From Hyphomicrobiales bacterium (GTDB lineage: Bacteria > Pseudomonadota > Alphaproteobacteria > Rhizobiales > Rhizobiaceae), in NCBI GenBank assembly GCA_900471815.1, contig UICE01000011.1, positions 24,331 to 88,330 on the forward strand: 64,000 nt of DNA. The letters are read 5' to 3'. A model generated the notes under the pieces. That model had not been told where the DNA came from, made no database searches, and worked only from the letters and a program-made list of their open reading frames with translations. How positions within the stretch are numbered: position 1 is the first letter of the stretch; every line of letters starts with the position of its first letter. Both the position numbers and the translations under genes were made by a program. Positions 56,232-64,000 of this stretch are shown piece after piece.

Positions 56232-57173
56232 ATGAAGTGGCGTTTCGAAGATTTATTGACGTTTCTCGACGTGATTGAAACCGGCAGCATCACGGCCACA
56301 GCCGCGCGGCTTAACCTGTCAAAATCCGTTGTCAGCAAGCGCATCTCCAATCTGGAGGGTGGGCTTGGCATTGAATTGTTTCAGCGAACGCCGCGCAAGC
56401 TGGTGGCATCGGCAAATGCGCTGGATTTCGTCGAGCGCATCCGCCCGCTTGTCCGCGACATCATGGAGGCGGCTGATACGGCCGCGACACGCAATAGCGC
56501 CATTCGCGGCACATTGCGCATCGCTGCGCCCATGACCTTCGGCACAATGTATCTGGGGCGGATGATTGCGGATTTTGCCCGGCAATATCCCGATCTGGAA
56601 ATCGCCGTGGAGTTTGAAGACCGCATGATCGATCTGGTGCGCGGCGGTTATGATGTCGGCATACGCATTGGTATATTGCGCGATTCCAGCCTGATCGCGC
56701 GCAAATTATGCACCGATCCCCGTGTCATCTGTTGCAGCCCGGATTTCGCCAATACGCATGGCCTGCCGGAAACGCTGGGCGCGCTGGGTCGCTTTTCCTG
56801 CATCGACTATTCCAACGTCAATACCAGCCAGCTCTGGCAATTTGAAAATCCGGACAAGGATGGCGAACCGATTGCCGTGCCGATGCATGGCCGCATCGTT
56901 GCCAATAATGGCGAGGCGATGCGCGATATGGCGATTGCCGGCCTTGGGCTTGTACTCCTGCCGATGTTCATCGCTGCCGAACCGTTGCGGGCAGGAAGAC
57001 TCATCCCCGTTTTGCCGCAAGCAAAGCCGCTACCCTACAATATATATGCGGTCTACCCTCCCACGCGCCATGTCTCTGCGAAGGTGCGCGCCTTTGTCGA
57101 TCATATTGCAAGACATATTGGCAGCCCGCCAATCTGGCAAATCAACGAAGCTTATCGCCCTGTCGATAGCTGA
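56232..57173 (+). CDS. LysR-family transcriptional regulator
   Basis: A 313-residue regulator: winged helix-turn-helix at about 1-62 (DLLTFLDVIETGSITATAARLNLSKSVVSKRISNLE) and a C-terminal effector domain. It is divergent from the MhqO-like dioxygenase with 165 bases between starts, the usual position for a LysR regulator controlling its neighbour. It is not the MarR-type MhqR used by Bacillus. The effector is unknown; quinones or aromatic compounds are plausible. Confidence 0.92.
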   Translation: MKWRFEDLLTFLDVIETGSITATAARLNLSKSVVSKRISNLEGGLGIELFQRTPRKLVASANALDFVERIRPLVRDIMEAADTAATRNSAIRGTLRIAAPMTFGTMYLGRMIADFARQYPDLEIAVEFEDRMIDLVRGGYDVGIRIGILRDSSLIARKLCTDPRVICCSPDFANTHGLPETLGALGRFSCIDYSNVNTSQLWQFENPDKDGEPIAVPMHGRIVANNGEAMRDMAIAGLGLVLLPMFIAAEPLRAGRLIPVLPQAKPLPYNIYAVYPPTRHVSAKVRAFVDHIARHIGSPPIWQINEAYRPVDS

Positions 57174-57377
57174 TTAAGGGCCCGCACAAGCCGAATCACT
57201 TGGCGCGATTTTTGGGTCAACCGGCATCCCCATCCGGCAAATCATGGCTTAATTCGAAAAAAACCCCGTAAACACTGGGTATAAACCCGCTTTTTGCCTG
57301 TAGTTCCTGATGACAGAGTGCGTAACGCGTGCCATACAGACCCCTCCGATCAACGAATATACTGAGGAAACCGCCAA

Positions 57378-57653
57378 ATGAATACGTCCGATCTCATTGA
57401 TAAGCTCGTCGCTGATCAGGGTCTTACAAAAGTTCAGTCCAAGGCGATTGTTGATAGCATCCTTAAAGGCATCACCGATTCAGTCGTAGCTGGCGATGAA
57501 GTTTCGCTGCCAGGCTTCGGCAAGTTCAAGGTACAGGCTCGCGCCGCTCGCGAAGGCCGCAACCCTGCAACCGGCGCAACAATTAAGATCGCAGCTTCCA
57601 AGAAAGTTGCTTTCCAGCCTGCAAAGGCTCTGAAGGACGCCCTTAACGGCTGA
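57378..57653 (+). CDS. HU-family DNA-binding protein
   Basis: A 91-residue histone-like protein. MNTSDLIDKLVADQGLTKVQ, SLPGFGKFKVQARAAREGRNPATG (DNA-binding arm) and KKVAFQPAKALKDALN are the family features. CTGAGGAAACC precedes the ATG. HU compacts and bends DNA. A strong terminator follows 17 bases after the stop. Confidence 0.96.
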   Translation: MNTSDLIDKLVADQGLTKVQSKAIVDSILKGITDSVVAGDEVSLPGFGKFKVQARAAREGRNPATGATIKIAASKKVAFQPAKALKDALNG

Positions 57654-57670
57654 TCTTTCGGACTAGACTT

Positions 57671-57703
57671 AAAAAAGGCGGTGCAATTTGCGCCGCCTTT
57701 TTT
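57671..57703 (+). terminator. Strong Rho-independent terminator after HU gene
   Basis: AAAAAAGGCGGTGC pairs with GCGCCGCCTTTTTT (14 bp with a G-T pair) around AATTT; six T residues close the stem and the A run allows action in both directions. Confidence 0.9.
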
Positions 57704-57924
57704 GTTTTGCGGCACTTCGAAGCAATTATGTGTGCTTCATGATTGTTTGCCATAAATCCGCCGTCAGTGCGTGAAAGGTGACATCTGCGTGATCGGGGCA
57801 ATTTTATGCGGTTGCGTCAAGACTTTATCAACTATAACGGGTGCATTTATAATGGTGCGAATGTTATATTCCCGGCGAATCCGACCTCGGCAAACACATT
57901 GATGAACTGGCAACTGCTGCTGCA
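57704..57924. other. Intergenic region upstream of L,D-transpeptidase gene
   Basis: This region of 221 bases has no gene on either strand that I trust; a minus-strand frame through it continues into the transpeptidase gene and is a shadow. The promoter was not identified. Confidence 0.35.
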
Positions 57925-59154
57925 ATGAAGATAAAGACACACATTCTTGCTCCTTTGATGCTCACGCTTTTCCTTGCCGGATGTCAGGGCGGGACGGTGA
58001 ACGATCTCGTTCCCAATGGCGCGAACACGCAACTGCCCGCCAAACTTGTCCAGAGCATGAAGACGAAAGGCATGACTGCCACCTCGCCGATCATGTTCCG
58101 CATCTTCAAGGAAGAAAACGTTCTTGAAGTCTGGAAGCGCAAGGACAATGGCCGCTACGATATCGTCACCAGTTACCAGATTTGCAAATGGTCCGGGAAA
58201 CTTGGCCCGAAATTCATTGAAGGTGATCGTCAGGCGCCGGAAGGCTATTATGCCGTCCGCCCCGCTCACATGAATCCGAAATCCAGTTACTATCTGTCAT
58301 TCAATACTGGCTTTCCCAACGCGCTTGACCGCGCGCTTGGCCGGACGGGCGCAAATCTGATGGTTCACGGCGCCTGCTCGTCTTCCGGCTGCTATTCGAT
58401 GACCGATGGTCAGGTTGCGCAGATTTATGCTTTCGCCCGCGATGCCTTCAAGGGCGGGCAGGAATCGATCCAGCTACAAGCCTATCCGTTCCGCATGACT
58501 GCCGCCAATATGGCGCGCTACAAGGATGATCCCAATTACGCTTTCTGGAAAAATCTGAAGGAAGGCTACGACCACTTTGAAATCACCAAAGTGCCGCCGA
58601 AAGTCGATGTCTGCGAGAAGAAATATGTCTTCAACCACACATCCGACCCGAACGCGCCTATCGCTGCGACCAGCACCTGCCCGCCATCTGATCAGCCGGA
58701 ATCGCTGAAAATGGCCTATCAGTCCTATCAGACCAATTATGAGAGCGCTTTCTCATCCATGGTTGGCAAGGGCAAGATTCAAGCCCCTGCCCGCTCGATC
58801 CAGGGTCTGACCGAGGCTAAGATCATTGCTGAATGGAGCCAGCGCCGCGCGCGCGGTGAACGCGTAACGCAAGAGCCGCCATCCTTGTCACCACAAGATG
58901 CCGATGCGGCGAACAAGCCACAGATCATGGTCCGGCTCGCCTCTGCTGTGGCAGCCGACAAGGCGAAGGAAGAGCGCGAAGCTTCCAAGCGCTCGCGCAT
59001 GCACACGCCTGCCGTTGCAGCTACGCCTGTTCCACAACAGACGCCGGCACCTGCTCCGATGACAACAGCCGCCATTGCAGCGCCTGAAGCCGCCGCACCG
59101 GTTGCAGCACCCGCGCCCGCCAAAAAGGCGTGGTGGAAAATCGGCGGCAATTAA
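57925..59154 (+). CDS. L,D-transpeptidase (YkuD/YafK-type) lipoprotein
   Basis: A 409-residue lipoprotein: signal peptide with lipobox LAGC (C20), a YkuD-type domain (about 50-165) with H148 and catalytic C156 in VHGACSSSGCYSM, and a long Pro/Ala-rich tail (from about 360) ending in KKAWWKIGG. L,D-transpeptidases make 3-3 peptidoglycan crosslinks or attach proteins to peptidoglycan; the YafK branch can cleave such links. Which reaction applies cannot be told. Confidence 0.85.
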   Translation: MKIKTHILAPLMLTLFLAGCQGGTVNDLVPNGANTQLPAKLVQSMKTKGMTATSPIMFRIFKEENVLEVWKRKDNGRYDIVTSYQICKWSGKLGPKFIEGDRQAPEGYYAVRPAHMNPKSSYYLSFNTGFPNALDRALGRTGANLMVHGACSSSGCYSMTDGQVAQIYAFARDAFKGGQESIQLQAYPFRMTAANMARYKDDPNYAFWKNLKEGYDHFEITKVPPKVDVCEKKYVFNHTSDPNAPIAATSTCPPSDQPESLKMAYQSYQTNYESAFSSMVGKGKIQAPARSIQGLTEAKIIAEWSQRRARGERVTQEPPSLSPQDADAANKPQIMVRLASAVAADKAKEEREASKRSRMHTPAVAATPVPQQTPAPAPMTTAAIAAPEAAAPVAAPAPAKKAWWKIGGN

Positions 59155-59198
59155 GCACGTTTAATTTCTTCGCGGATGAGCAGGATTCAAAACGCATC

Positions 59199-59423
59199 AT
59201 GGAAGCCGAAGTCTACGATCTTCGCGGCCTGAATTGCCCGCTTCCCGTGCTTAAAACCCGTAAAAAACTGGCTGAAGCCGCAGCTGGAACGCGCTTATGG
59301 GTAGAGACCACCGACCCGCTGGCCGTTATCGACATGCCCAATTTCTGCCTGACCGAGGGCCACCGTCTGATTGAAACAATCAGCGTCGAAGGCGGCCACC
59401 GCTTTCACATCGAGCGCGGCTAA
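59199..59423 (+). CDS. TusA-family sulfurtransferase
   Basis: A 74-residue protein with the TusA fold and the sulfur-carrying cysteine C13 in DLRGLNCPLPVLKTRKKL (CPxP motif). TusA relays sulfur to tRNA thiolation or other acceptors; no TusBCD genes are in the window. The ATG at 59199 is preferred to 59130, which would overlap the preceding gene. Confidence 0.92.
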   Translation: MEAEVYDLRGLNCPLPVLKTRKKLAEAAAGTRLWVETTDPLAVIDMPNFCLTEGHRLIETISVEGGHRFHIERG

Positions 59424-59444
59424 AGATAGGCTGCATTACCCGAT

Positions 59445-59566
59445 TGCGTGGTTCGACAAGCTCATCATGAGGAAGTTGGCGAACTGCAAAGATAATCTTC
59501 ATCGCTCCAGAACATGGCTCCCTGCAATCAACTCTCTCCCTCATGGTGAGCTTGTCGAACCACGCA
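59445..59566. repeat. Palindromic intergenic repeat (copy C)
   Basis: Arms 59445-59475 (TGCGTGGTTCGACAAGCTCA...) and 59538-59566 are inverted, with one mismatch and a shortened inner end. The 62-base centre is unlike that of copies A and B. It lies between convergent TusA and COG0523 genes. Confidence 0.85.
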
Positions 59567-59583
59567 CAACTGCCCAGCAAAAC

Positions 59584-60741
59584 TTAAACCCGCTTCACAC
59601 CCGGTATAGCCAGTGGATTATCAAACAATGCGGCGCGGTCAGGCATATCGATCTGCGGCCTGTTGAGAAACGCGTTGAAAAGCTGCTGTACATAGCTCTC
59701 CGGCAGATCCTTGACGATCATGACCAGTCTCGTTTCGCGCACACCTTCCGGCCATGCGGCGAGCCGTACGGGGGGGTGAAAAATCTGCTGGACGCCATGA
59801 ATGACCAGCGGCCGCTCGGGGTCATCCTCCAAGAGAACAATGCCTTTGACACGCAACAGCTTTTCCCCATGGGCCGAGCGTAGCAGATCGATAAACATAT
59901 CGAAGCTCGATAGCGGCACAGGCTTGTCATGGGTCAGGGAGAATGACCGGATGGCCGCATCATGGCGGTTCACATCATGGTGATGGTCATGACTGTCGTG
60001 GTCATGATGATCATGATGATGGTGGTGTCCATGATGCTCAAGCTCGTGGCGCTCGTGCTCACGGTCTCGCCAGGCTTCGCTTTTCAGCCAGCGCTGCACA
60101 TCGACCGTCTTGGTTTCCGGATTATAGACACCACATTCAAACAGTGCCGCAAAGCCCGTCCGTTCATCGCTGACATCAATAATATCGGCACCAGGATTAA
60201 GCGCCTGCAAACGCGCGCGCAGTGGATCAACCAAGCCCACCGACTGACGCAGATCCGTCTTGGTGATGACGATGCGATCAGCCACAGCCGCTTGCTTTAC
60301 TGCCTCTTCATGTGCATCCAGCGTCGCCATGCCGTGAACCGCATCAACGGTCGTGATCACGCCGTCCACACGAAATGCTTGCAGCAAAACGGGGTGTCCC
60401 ATAATCGCATGAAGCACCGGCGCGGGATCGGCGAGACCAGTAGTTTCGATGATGACGCGCTTTAGCCGCTGCAATTTTCCGGTCTGCAAACGATCGATCA
60501 GATCAGCAAGCGTATCAACGAGTTCGCCACGCACTGTGCAGCATAAACAGCCATCCGAAAGTTCGATAATGCCTTCGCTCGCCTTTTCCACCAGCAGATG
60601 GTCGATGCCCACATCACCAAACTCATTGATGATAACGGCAGTATCGGTAAGCGCCGGATCTTTCAGCAGGCGATTGAGCAAAGTCGTCTTGCCGGAGCCG
60701 AGAAAGCCCGTCAGAACGGAAACTGGAATGGGACCAGCCAT
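59584..60741 (-). CDS. COG0523 (CobW/ZigA-like) G3E GTPase metal chaperone
   Basis: A 385-residue GTPase. Walker A is GFLGSGKTT (12-20), the metal motif is GCLCCT (C65, C67, C68), the base-specificity motif is TKTD; a His-rich loop (about 235-260, HHGHHHHHDHHDHDSHDHHH) follows, and a C-terminal CobW_C domain ends the protein. Such proteins deliver zinc or another metal; the CobW name does not imply cobalamin work. The start overlaps the stop of the D-Ala carboxypeptidase by one base (TAATG). Confidence 0.92.
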   Translation of the reverse strand: MAGPIPVSVLTGFLGSGKTTLLNRLLKDPALTDTAVIINEFGDVGIDHLLVEKASEGIIELSDGCLCCTVRGELVDTLADLIDRLQTGKLQRLKRVIIETTGLADPAPVLHAIMGHPVLLQAFRVDGVITTVDAVHGMATLDAHEEAVKQAAVADRIVITKTDLRQSVGLVDPLRARLQALNPGADIIDVSDERTGFAALFECGVYNPETKTVDVQRWLKSEAWRDREHERHELEHHGHHHHHDHHDHDSHDHHHDVNRHDAAIRSFSLTHDKPVPLSSFDMFIDLLRSAHGEKLLRVKGIVLLEDDPERPLVIHGVQQIFHPPVRLAAWPEGVRETRLVMIVKDLPESYVQQLFNAFLNRPQIDMPDRAALFDNPLAIPGVKRV

Positions 60742-61862
60742 TAATTGATCACCTTCGCAGCACTGCCCGCATCGCTAAGCGACGAACGGTCGGGGCGAGG
60801 CGTTGGCACTGGCAGGCGATTAAGTTCCATGCCGAGCGCATTGAGCTTTGACGGCAGCAAGGCGACTTTTTCAGCCACCGGCTCGCGGTCCATGCGGTTC
60901 ATATAGGGCGATCCGGCAATGATATGACCTTCAAGATCCTTGCCGTCCCATGTATCGGAACCCGACGTCTTGGAGCAAACCTCCGGACGCATATTCACAG
61001 CAACATCAAGCTCCGGCGAACCGTTGGATTTCAGATTGTCGATCGTGATGCTAGTGCCATGGGTCTCAAAACCCTTGGCAAGAAGTTCAGCAGCTTTGGT
61101 GGCACGGGTCGAAAGCTTGAGTTCGCCAAGAACGACCGTAATCACCGTCCGGCCATTGCGCGTCGCTGAGCCGATCAGATTATAACCAGAAGGGCAGACA
61201 AAGCCGGTCTTCATCCCATCCGCACCGGGAAAGCGTCCAATCAAGGCATTCAAATTCGGCTGTACTTTCTTGCCGCCGTAATCGATGGCCTCAATGTCGA
61301 AGAAATGCGCAAATTGCGGAAACTCACGGCGCAGTTGCAGGGTCAAAACTGCCATGTCGCGCGCTGTCGTATAATGATCGTCCGAATGCAGCCCGTTCGG
61401 ATTAACGAAATGCGAGCCTTTCATGCCAATACGTTGGGCTTCCTCGTTCATAAGCACCGCAAATTTTTCTGAAGAGCCGCCCAGCGTCTCGCCAACCGCC
61501 ATGGCAACATCATTGGCCGATTTGACCATCATGATCTTCAGCGCGTCACTGAGCGTCAATTCCGAGCCAACCTTGTAGCCCATTTTGCTCGGTGGTTGCT
61601 TGGCTGAAAGCGCGGTGATTCGAACGGGCGTATCAAGCGTTACCTGCTTTGATTCGAGCATGCGGAAAGCTACATAGACGGTCATGAGCTTGGTCAAGGA
61701 CGCTGGATACCAGCGCTGAAAGGCGTTTTTTTGCGAAAGAATCTCGCCACCGCCAGCATCAAGTGTGATATTCGCTTCGGCAAGGGCCGTTGATCCAAGA
61801 CCGAGCATCGCAACGGTTGACATCGCGCTACCGACTAGAAAAAGTGCTACAGTTTTCCGCAT
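60741..61862 (-). CDS. D-alanyl-D-alanine carboxypeptidase (class C-type PBP)
   Basis: A 373-residue exported serine carboxypeptidase that trims pentapeptides of peptidoglycan. Signal peptide about 1-28; active site S55-x-x-K58 in PASLTKLM, SxN S115-A-N117, and KTG in GADGMKTGFVCPSG. The ATG at 61862 (MRKTVALFLV) is preferred to 61964, which would add an unlikely 34 residues. No clear C-terminal amphipathic anchor helix is seen. It is translationally coupled to the metal chaperone downstream. Confidence 0.92.
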   Translation of the reverse strand: MRKTVALFLVGSAMSTVAMLGLGSTALAEANITLDAGGGEILSQKNAFQRWYPASLTKLMTVYVAFRMLESKQVTLDTPVRITALSAKQPPSKMGYKVGSELTLSDALKIMMVKSANDVAMAVGETLGGSSEKFAVLMNEEAQRIGMKGSHFVNPNGLHSDDHYTTARDMAVLTLQLRREFPQFAHFFDIEAIDYGGKKVQPNLNALIGRFPGADGMKTGFVCPSGYNLIGSATRNGRTVITVVLGELKLSTRATKAAELLAKGFETHGTSITIDNLKSNGSPELDVAVNMRPEVCSKTSGSDTWDGKDLEGHIIAGSPYMNRMDREPVAEKVALLPSKLNALGMELNRLPVPTPRPDRSSLSDAGSAAKVIN

Positions 61863-62016
61863 TCCTGAAATCCAGCCTGTCTGTATAAAAACCTTGGGAA
61901 GGCAAAAGGCATTAAGCCGCGCTTCACGTGGAGCGGCAATGGCCTTATCTATCTTATGTGGCATCGAAAAGGCAAAGTGCCTTTCTTGTCACAGGTAAAT
62001 TGGAGTTGATGTAAAA

Positions 62017-63186
62017 ATGCCCGTGCTCAATCGCGCTGTCGAAATGCAGGATGAAGTATCGCAATGGCGTCGCCATTTGCACCAAAATCCCGAATTGATG
62101 TTCGATGTGCACCAGACTGCCAAATTTATTGAAGAAAAATTGCGCGGTTTTGGTTGCGACGAAGTGGTTACAGGCATTGGCCAAACCGGCGTTGTCGGCA
62201 TAATCCGCGGTCGTCACGGCGAAGGCGCGACAATCGGCCTGCGTTCCGATATGGATGCCCTGCCGCTGACAGAAATCACCGGAAAGCCCTGGGCTTCGAC
62301 CAATGCCGGCAAAATGCATGCCTGTGGTCATGACGGGCATATCTCCATGCTGCTTGGCGCAGCGCAATATCTGGCCGAAACACGCAATTTCAAAGGCTCG
62401 GTAGCCGTAATATTCCAGCCTGCCGAAGAAGGTGGCGGCGGTGGCCGCGAAATGGTCAAGGACGGCATGATGGAGCGTTTCACCATTTCCGAAGTCTACG
62501 GACTGCACAATATTCCCGGCATACCGATTGGCGAATTTGCGATCCGCAAAGGCCCGATCATGGCCGCAACCGACGAATTCACCATTACAATTGAAGGTCG
62601 TGGCGGCCACGCTGCACAGCCTCACACAACGATTGATCCTGTTGTTATTGGCGCACAGCTGGTGAATGGACTGCAGACAATTGTTTCTCGCGGCACCGAT
62701 CCGCTTGATTCTGTCGTTATTTCAGTCACCAAATTTCATGCGGGCGATGCCTACAATATCATTCCGCAAAAAGCGGAACTGGCGGGAACGGTCCGCACGC
62801 TTCGCAAGGAAATGCGAGACTACGCGCAAAAGCGGCTTACTGAAATTGTCGAGGGCATCACGGGCGCCTTGGGCGCGACAGTCACAATCGATTACGCACG
62901 TAATTACCCGGTTACATTCAATCATGATCGCGAGACTGATTTCGCCGCCAAGGTTGCACGTCAAGTTGCCGGAAATAATGCGGTAAATGAAGAGGTTGCG
63001 CCTATGATGGCAGGCGAGGACTTCTCCTATATGCTTGAAGCGCGTCCCGGCGCATTCATTTTCATGGGCAACGGAGCAAGCGCATCACTGCACAACCCGG
63101 CCTATGATTTTAACGATGACGCAATCCCGCACGGCATCAGCTATTGGGTAAATATTGCCGAAAGCGCGCTCCTGCCATCCACCTGA
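62017..63186 (+). CDS. M20-family amidohydrolase (hippurate hydrolase-like)
   Basis: A 389-residue metal-dependent amidohydrolase. The dinuclear metal site is drawn from HACGHDGHISMLLGAA and PAEEGGGGGREMVKDGMME, with the late GEDFSYMLEARPGAFIFMGNG. The N-terminal WRRHLHQNPELMFD is the family opening. Homologues cleave N-acyl amino acids; the substrate here is unknown. It is divergent from the D-Ala carboxypeptidase. Confidence 0.9.
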   Translation: MPVLNRAVEMQDEVSQWRRHLHQNPELMFDVHQTAKFIEEKLRGFGCDEVVTGIGQTGVVGIIRGRHGEGATIGLRSDMDALPLTEITGKPWASTNAGKMHACGHDGHISMLLGAAQYLAETRNFKGSVAVIFQPAEEGGGGGREMVKDGMMERFTISEVYGLHNIPGIPIGEFAIRKGPIMAATDEFTITIEGRGGHAAQPHTTIDPVVIGAQLVNGLQTIVSRGTDPLDSVVISVTKFHAGDAYNIIPQKAELAGTVRTLRKEMRDYAQKRLTEIVEGITGALGATVTIDYARNYPVTFNHDRETDFAAKVARQVAGNNAVNEEVAPMMAGEDFSYMLEARPGAFIFMGNGASASLHNPAYDFNDDAIPHGISYWVNIAESALLPST

Positions 63187-63251
63187 TGGCTTTGCCGCGC
63201 ATTCTACCAAAGTTGAGACTTGGCGGCGGCATTGAAAAACGTTAAGTCTCT

Positions 63252-63277
63252 GCGGATCGCCCCTATTCGCGATCCGC
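63252..63277 (+). terminator. Hairpin before tRNA-Arg
   Basis: GCGGATCGC (63252-63260) pairs perfectly with GCGATCCGC (63269-63277) around an 8-base loop. It is 65 bases after the amidohydrolase stop and 6 bases before tRNA-Arg. It lacks a T run, so it may be a terminator or part of the tRNA precursor. Confidence 0.5.
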
Positions 63278-63283
63278 TTGAAT

Positions 63284-63360
63284 GGTCCCGTAGCTCAGTA
63301 GGATAGAGCGACAGATTCCTAATCTGTAGGCCACTGGTTCGAATCCAGTCGGGATCACCA
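63284..63360 (+). tRNA. tRNA-Arg (anticodon CCT)
   Basis: Acceptor GGTCCCG pairs with CGGGATC (one G-T), followed by A and encoded CCA at 63358-63360. D arm GCTCAGTAGGATAGAGC, anticodon arm ACAGA-TTCCTAA-TCTGT (CCT), T arm CTGGTTCGAATCCAG. Total 77 bases. It decodes the rare AGG codon; such tRNA genes are frequent integration sites of islands. Confidence 0.96.
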
Positions 63361-64000
63361 ATAATTTCCAGAACTTAGGTACAATGGTTTTCTTTGAAGC
63401 ACGGTGAATCCATGCAACATGAATGCCATGGGTTTCGGTTATGCCCGTGGTTGGAAGCCAAAGCTTTCGCGGCATTGAGATGGCCCGAAGCAGAGGCGAG
63501 CCGCCACCCACTTTGATCGAAGGAATCCTTTTCGGGTCGCGCTGCATTGTGAGGATGTGGGGTTGCATTTTGACAGGGTCGGTTTCTTGTCGAAAACGCT
63601 TGGCTGCTATCGATTGAACCGGAATGTTTATGTTCATCCCGATCGCTACATTGTCTATATGTTTGCAGAACAGCGAAACGCCGAGTGCTTCTTAAAGCCC
63701 TTGACGGGGAATGGATAACGCCAGAACAGAGTAGAAGAGGCAATTGGACGCCGCGATATAAGCGCATGCTGGTTGGCTATGATATCGAGAAGACAGCTTA
63801 GACCGATCCGCGAAACGAGCCGGACCAAGAAGCGCTTCAATTGCCACGGCCGCTGCCCGACAACAATTTAGTTCGTTATACCGCAACAAAGAAGATAGAG
63901 AAAGAACCGCTCTTGCTCTAGGATTTGGGTTCACTAATCGCCGCAATGTAGTCGTCATCTAAGAGCATCAGACTGAATTCTATGACAGAAAAAGCAGCGA
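63361..64000. other. Unassigned 640-base region at the right edge
   Basis: No gene was recognised. Frames up to about 130 codons exist on the minus strand but lack coding character. On the plus strand, a frame without a start runs from about 63480 to about 63718 and reads plausibly (for example NVYVHPDRYIVYMFAEQRN) before a stop; it could be a gene remnant. A possible gene start (ATG at 63982, MTEKAA) is cut by the window edge. Composition looks more AT-rich than the core. Confidence 0.4.

Noticed and set aside
63263..63637. Minus-strand frame of 124 codons across tRNA-Arg(CCU)
   Set aside because: Same artefact: the peptide IPTGFEPVAYRLGICR is the antisense of the tRNA, and the rest lacks coding character.
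1..64000. CRISPR arrays, IS elements with transposases, toxin-antitoxin pairs
   Set aside because: No regularly spaced direct repeats, transposase motifs or recognisable toxin/antitoxin pairs were seen on either strand.

Overview
The window looks like a chromosomal segment of an alphaproteobacterium of the order Hyphomicrobiales, most likely Brucellaceae (Brucella/Ochrobactrum type). The evidence is the aerobic-type cobalt chelatase pair cobS-cobT beside a J-domain protein and a BolA protein, the aroK-aroB-CorC/HlyC operon, xerD-accA, the etfB-etfA-3-hydroxyacyl-CoA dehydrogenase block, TIGR02302 and DUF2125 proteins, and a DUF1127 gene followed by CCUCC-loop hairpins. Genus assignment is from remembered family and synteny knowledge, not from a search.

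Layout. 1-1.35 kb: an accessory fragment at the left edge, the end of an unrecognised gene coupled to a Ser/Thr protein kinase, lying against the 3' end of tRNA-Leu(CAA). 1.8-10.5 kb: YqaA-like membrane protein, DsbB, HNH nuclease, AlkA-like glycosylase, GluQ tRNA modification enzyme, an EamA transporter, a BrkB-family protein, an SDR, a HIG1-like protein, a cobalamin adenosyltransferase and two tandem rhomboid proteases. 10.7-16.6 kb: etfBA, hydroxyacyl-CoA dehydrogenase, ExoD, DUF188 and a DEAD-box helicase. 16.8-31.3 kb: TlpA-like thioredoxin, argH, lysA, TIGR02302, hpt, ftsEX, YdcF, plsC, ChaC-like, DUF2125, tyrC, hisC. 31.4-38.4 kb: metX-metW, a methyltransferase, gloB, cupin, DMT exporter, DUF3108, rpmB, yhhQ. 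38.3-49.6 kb: cobT-cobS-J-domain cluster, BolA, CorC/HlyC-aroB-aroK, xerD, accA. 49.7-53.4 kb: a more accessory stretch after tRNA-Arg(ACG), with a rifampin ADP-ribosyltransferase (arr), a GFA protein, small and multi-pass membrane proteins, an iron-permease-like protein, and the DUF1127/anti-Shine-Dalgarno small-RNA locus. 53.5-57.2 kb: a quinone/aromatic-stress locus with a glyoxalase-dioxygenase fused to a serine hydrolase, a second ring-cleaving dioxygenase and a LysR regulator. 57.4-63.2 kb: HU, a lipoprotein L,D-transpeptidase, TusA, a His-rich COG0523 GTPase coupled to a D-Ala-D-Ala carboxypeptidase, and an M20 amidohydrolase. The window ends after tRNA-Arg(CCU) in 640 bases where no gene was recognised.

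Core themes are amino-acid synthesis (argH, lysA, tyrC-hisC, metXW, aroKB), cobalamin, cell envelope and division (ftsEX, plsC, D-Ala-D-Ala carboxypeptidase, L,D-transpeptidase) and fatty-acid metabolism (etfBA, hbd, accA). Intergenic DNA holds several palindromic repeat families: a roughly 130-bp element with TGCGTG(G/C)TTCGACAAGC ends (three full copies, one short relative), a 275-bp imperfect palindrome before lysA, and a related pair of CTAGTGG stem-loops. The least routine signals are the three-hairpin anti-SD RNA array at 53.3-53.45 kb, the VOC-hydrolase fusion at 53.5-55.1 kb, and the truncated kinase module at the left edge.
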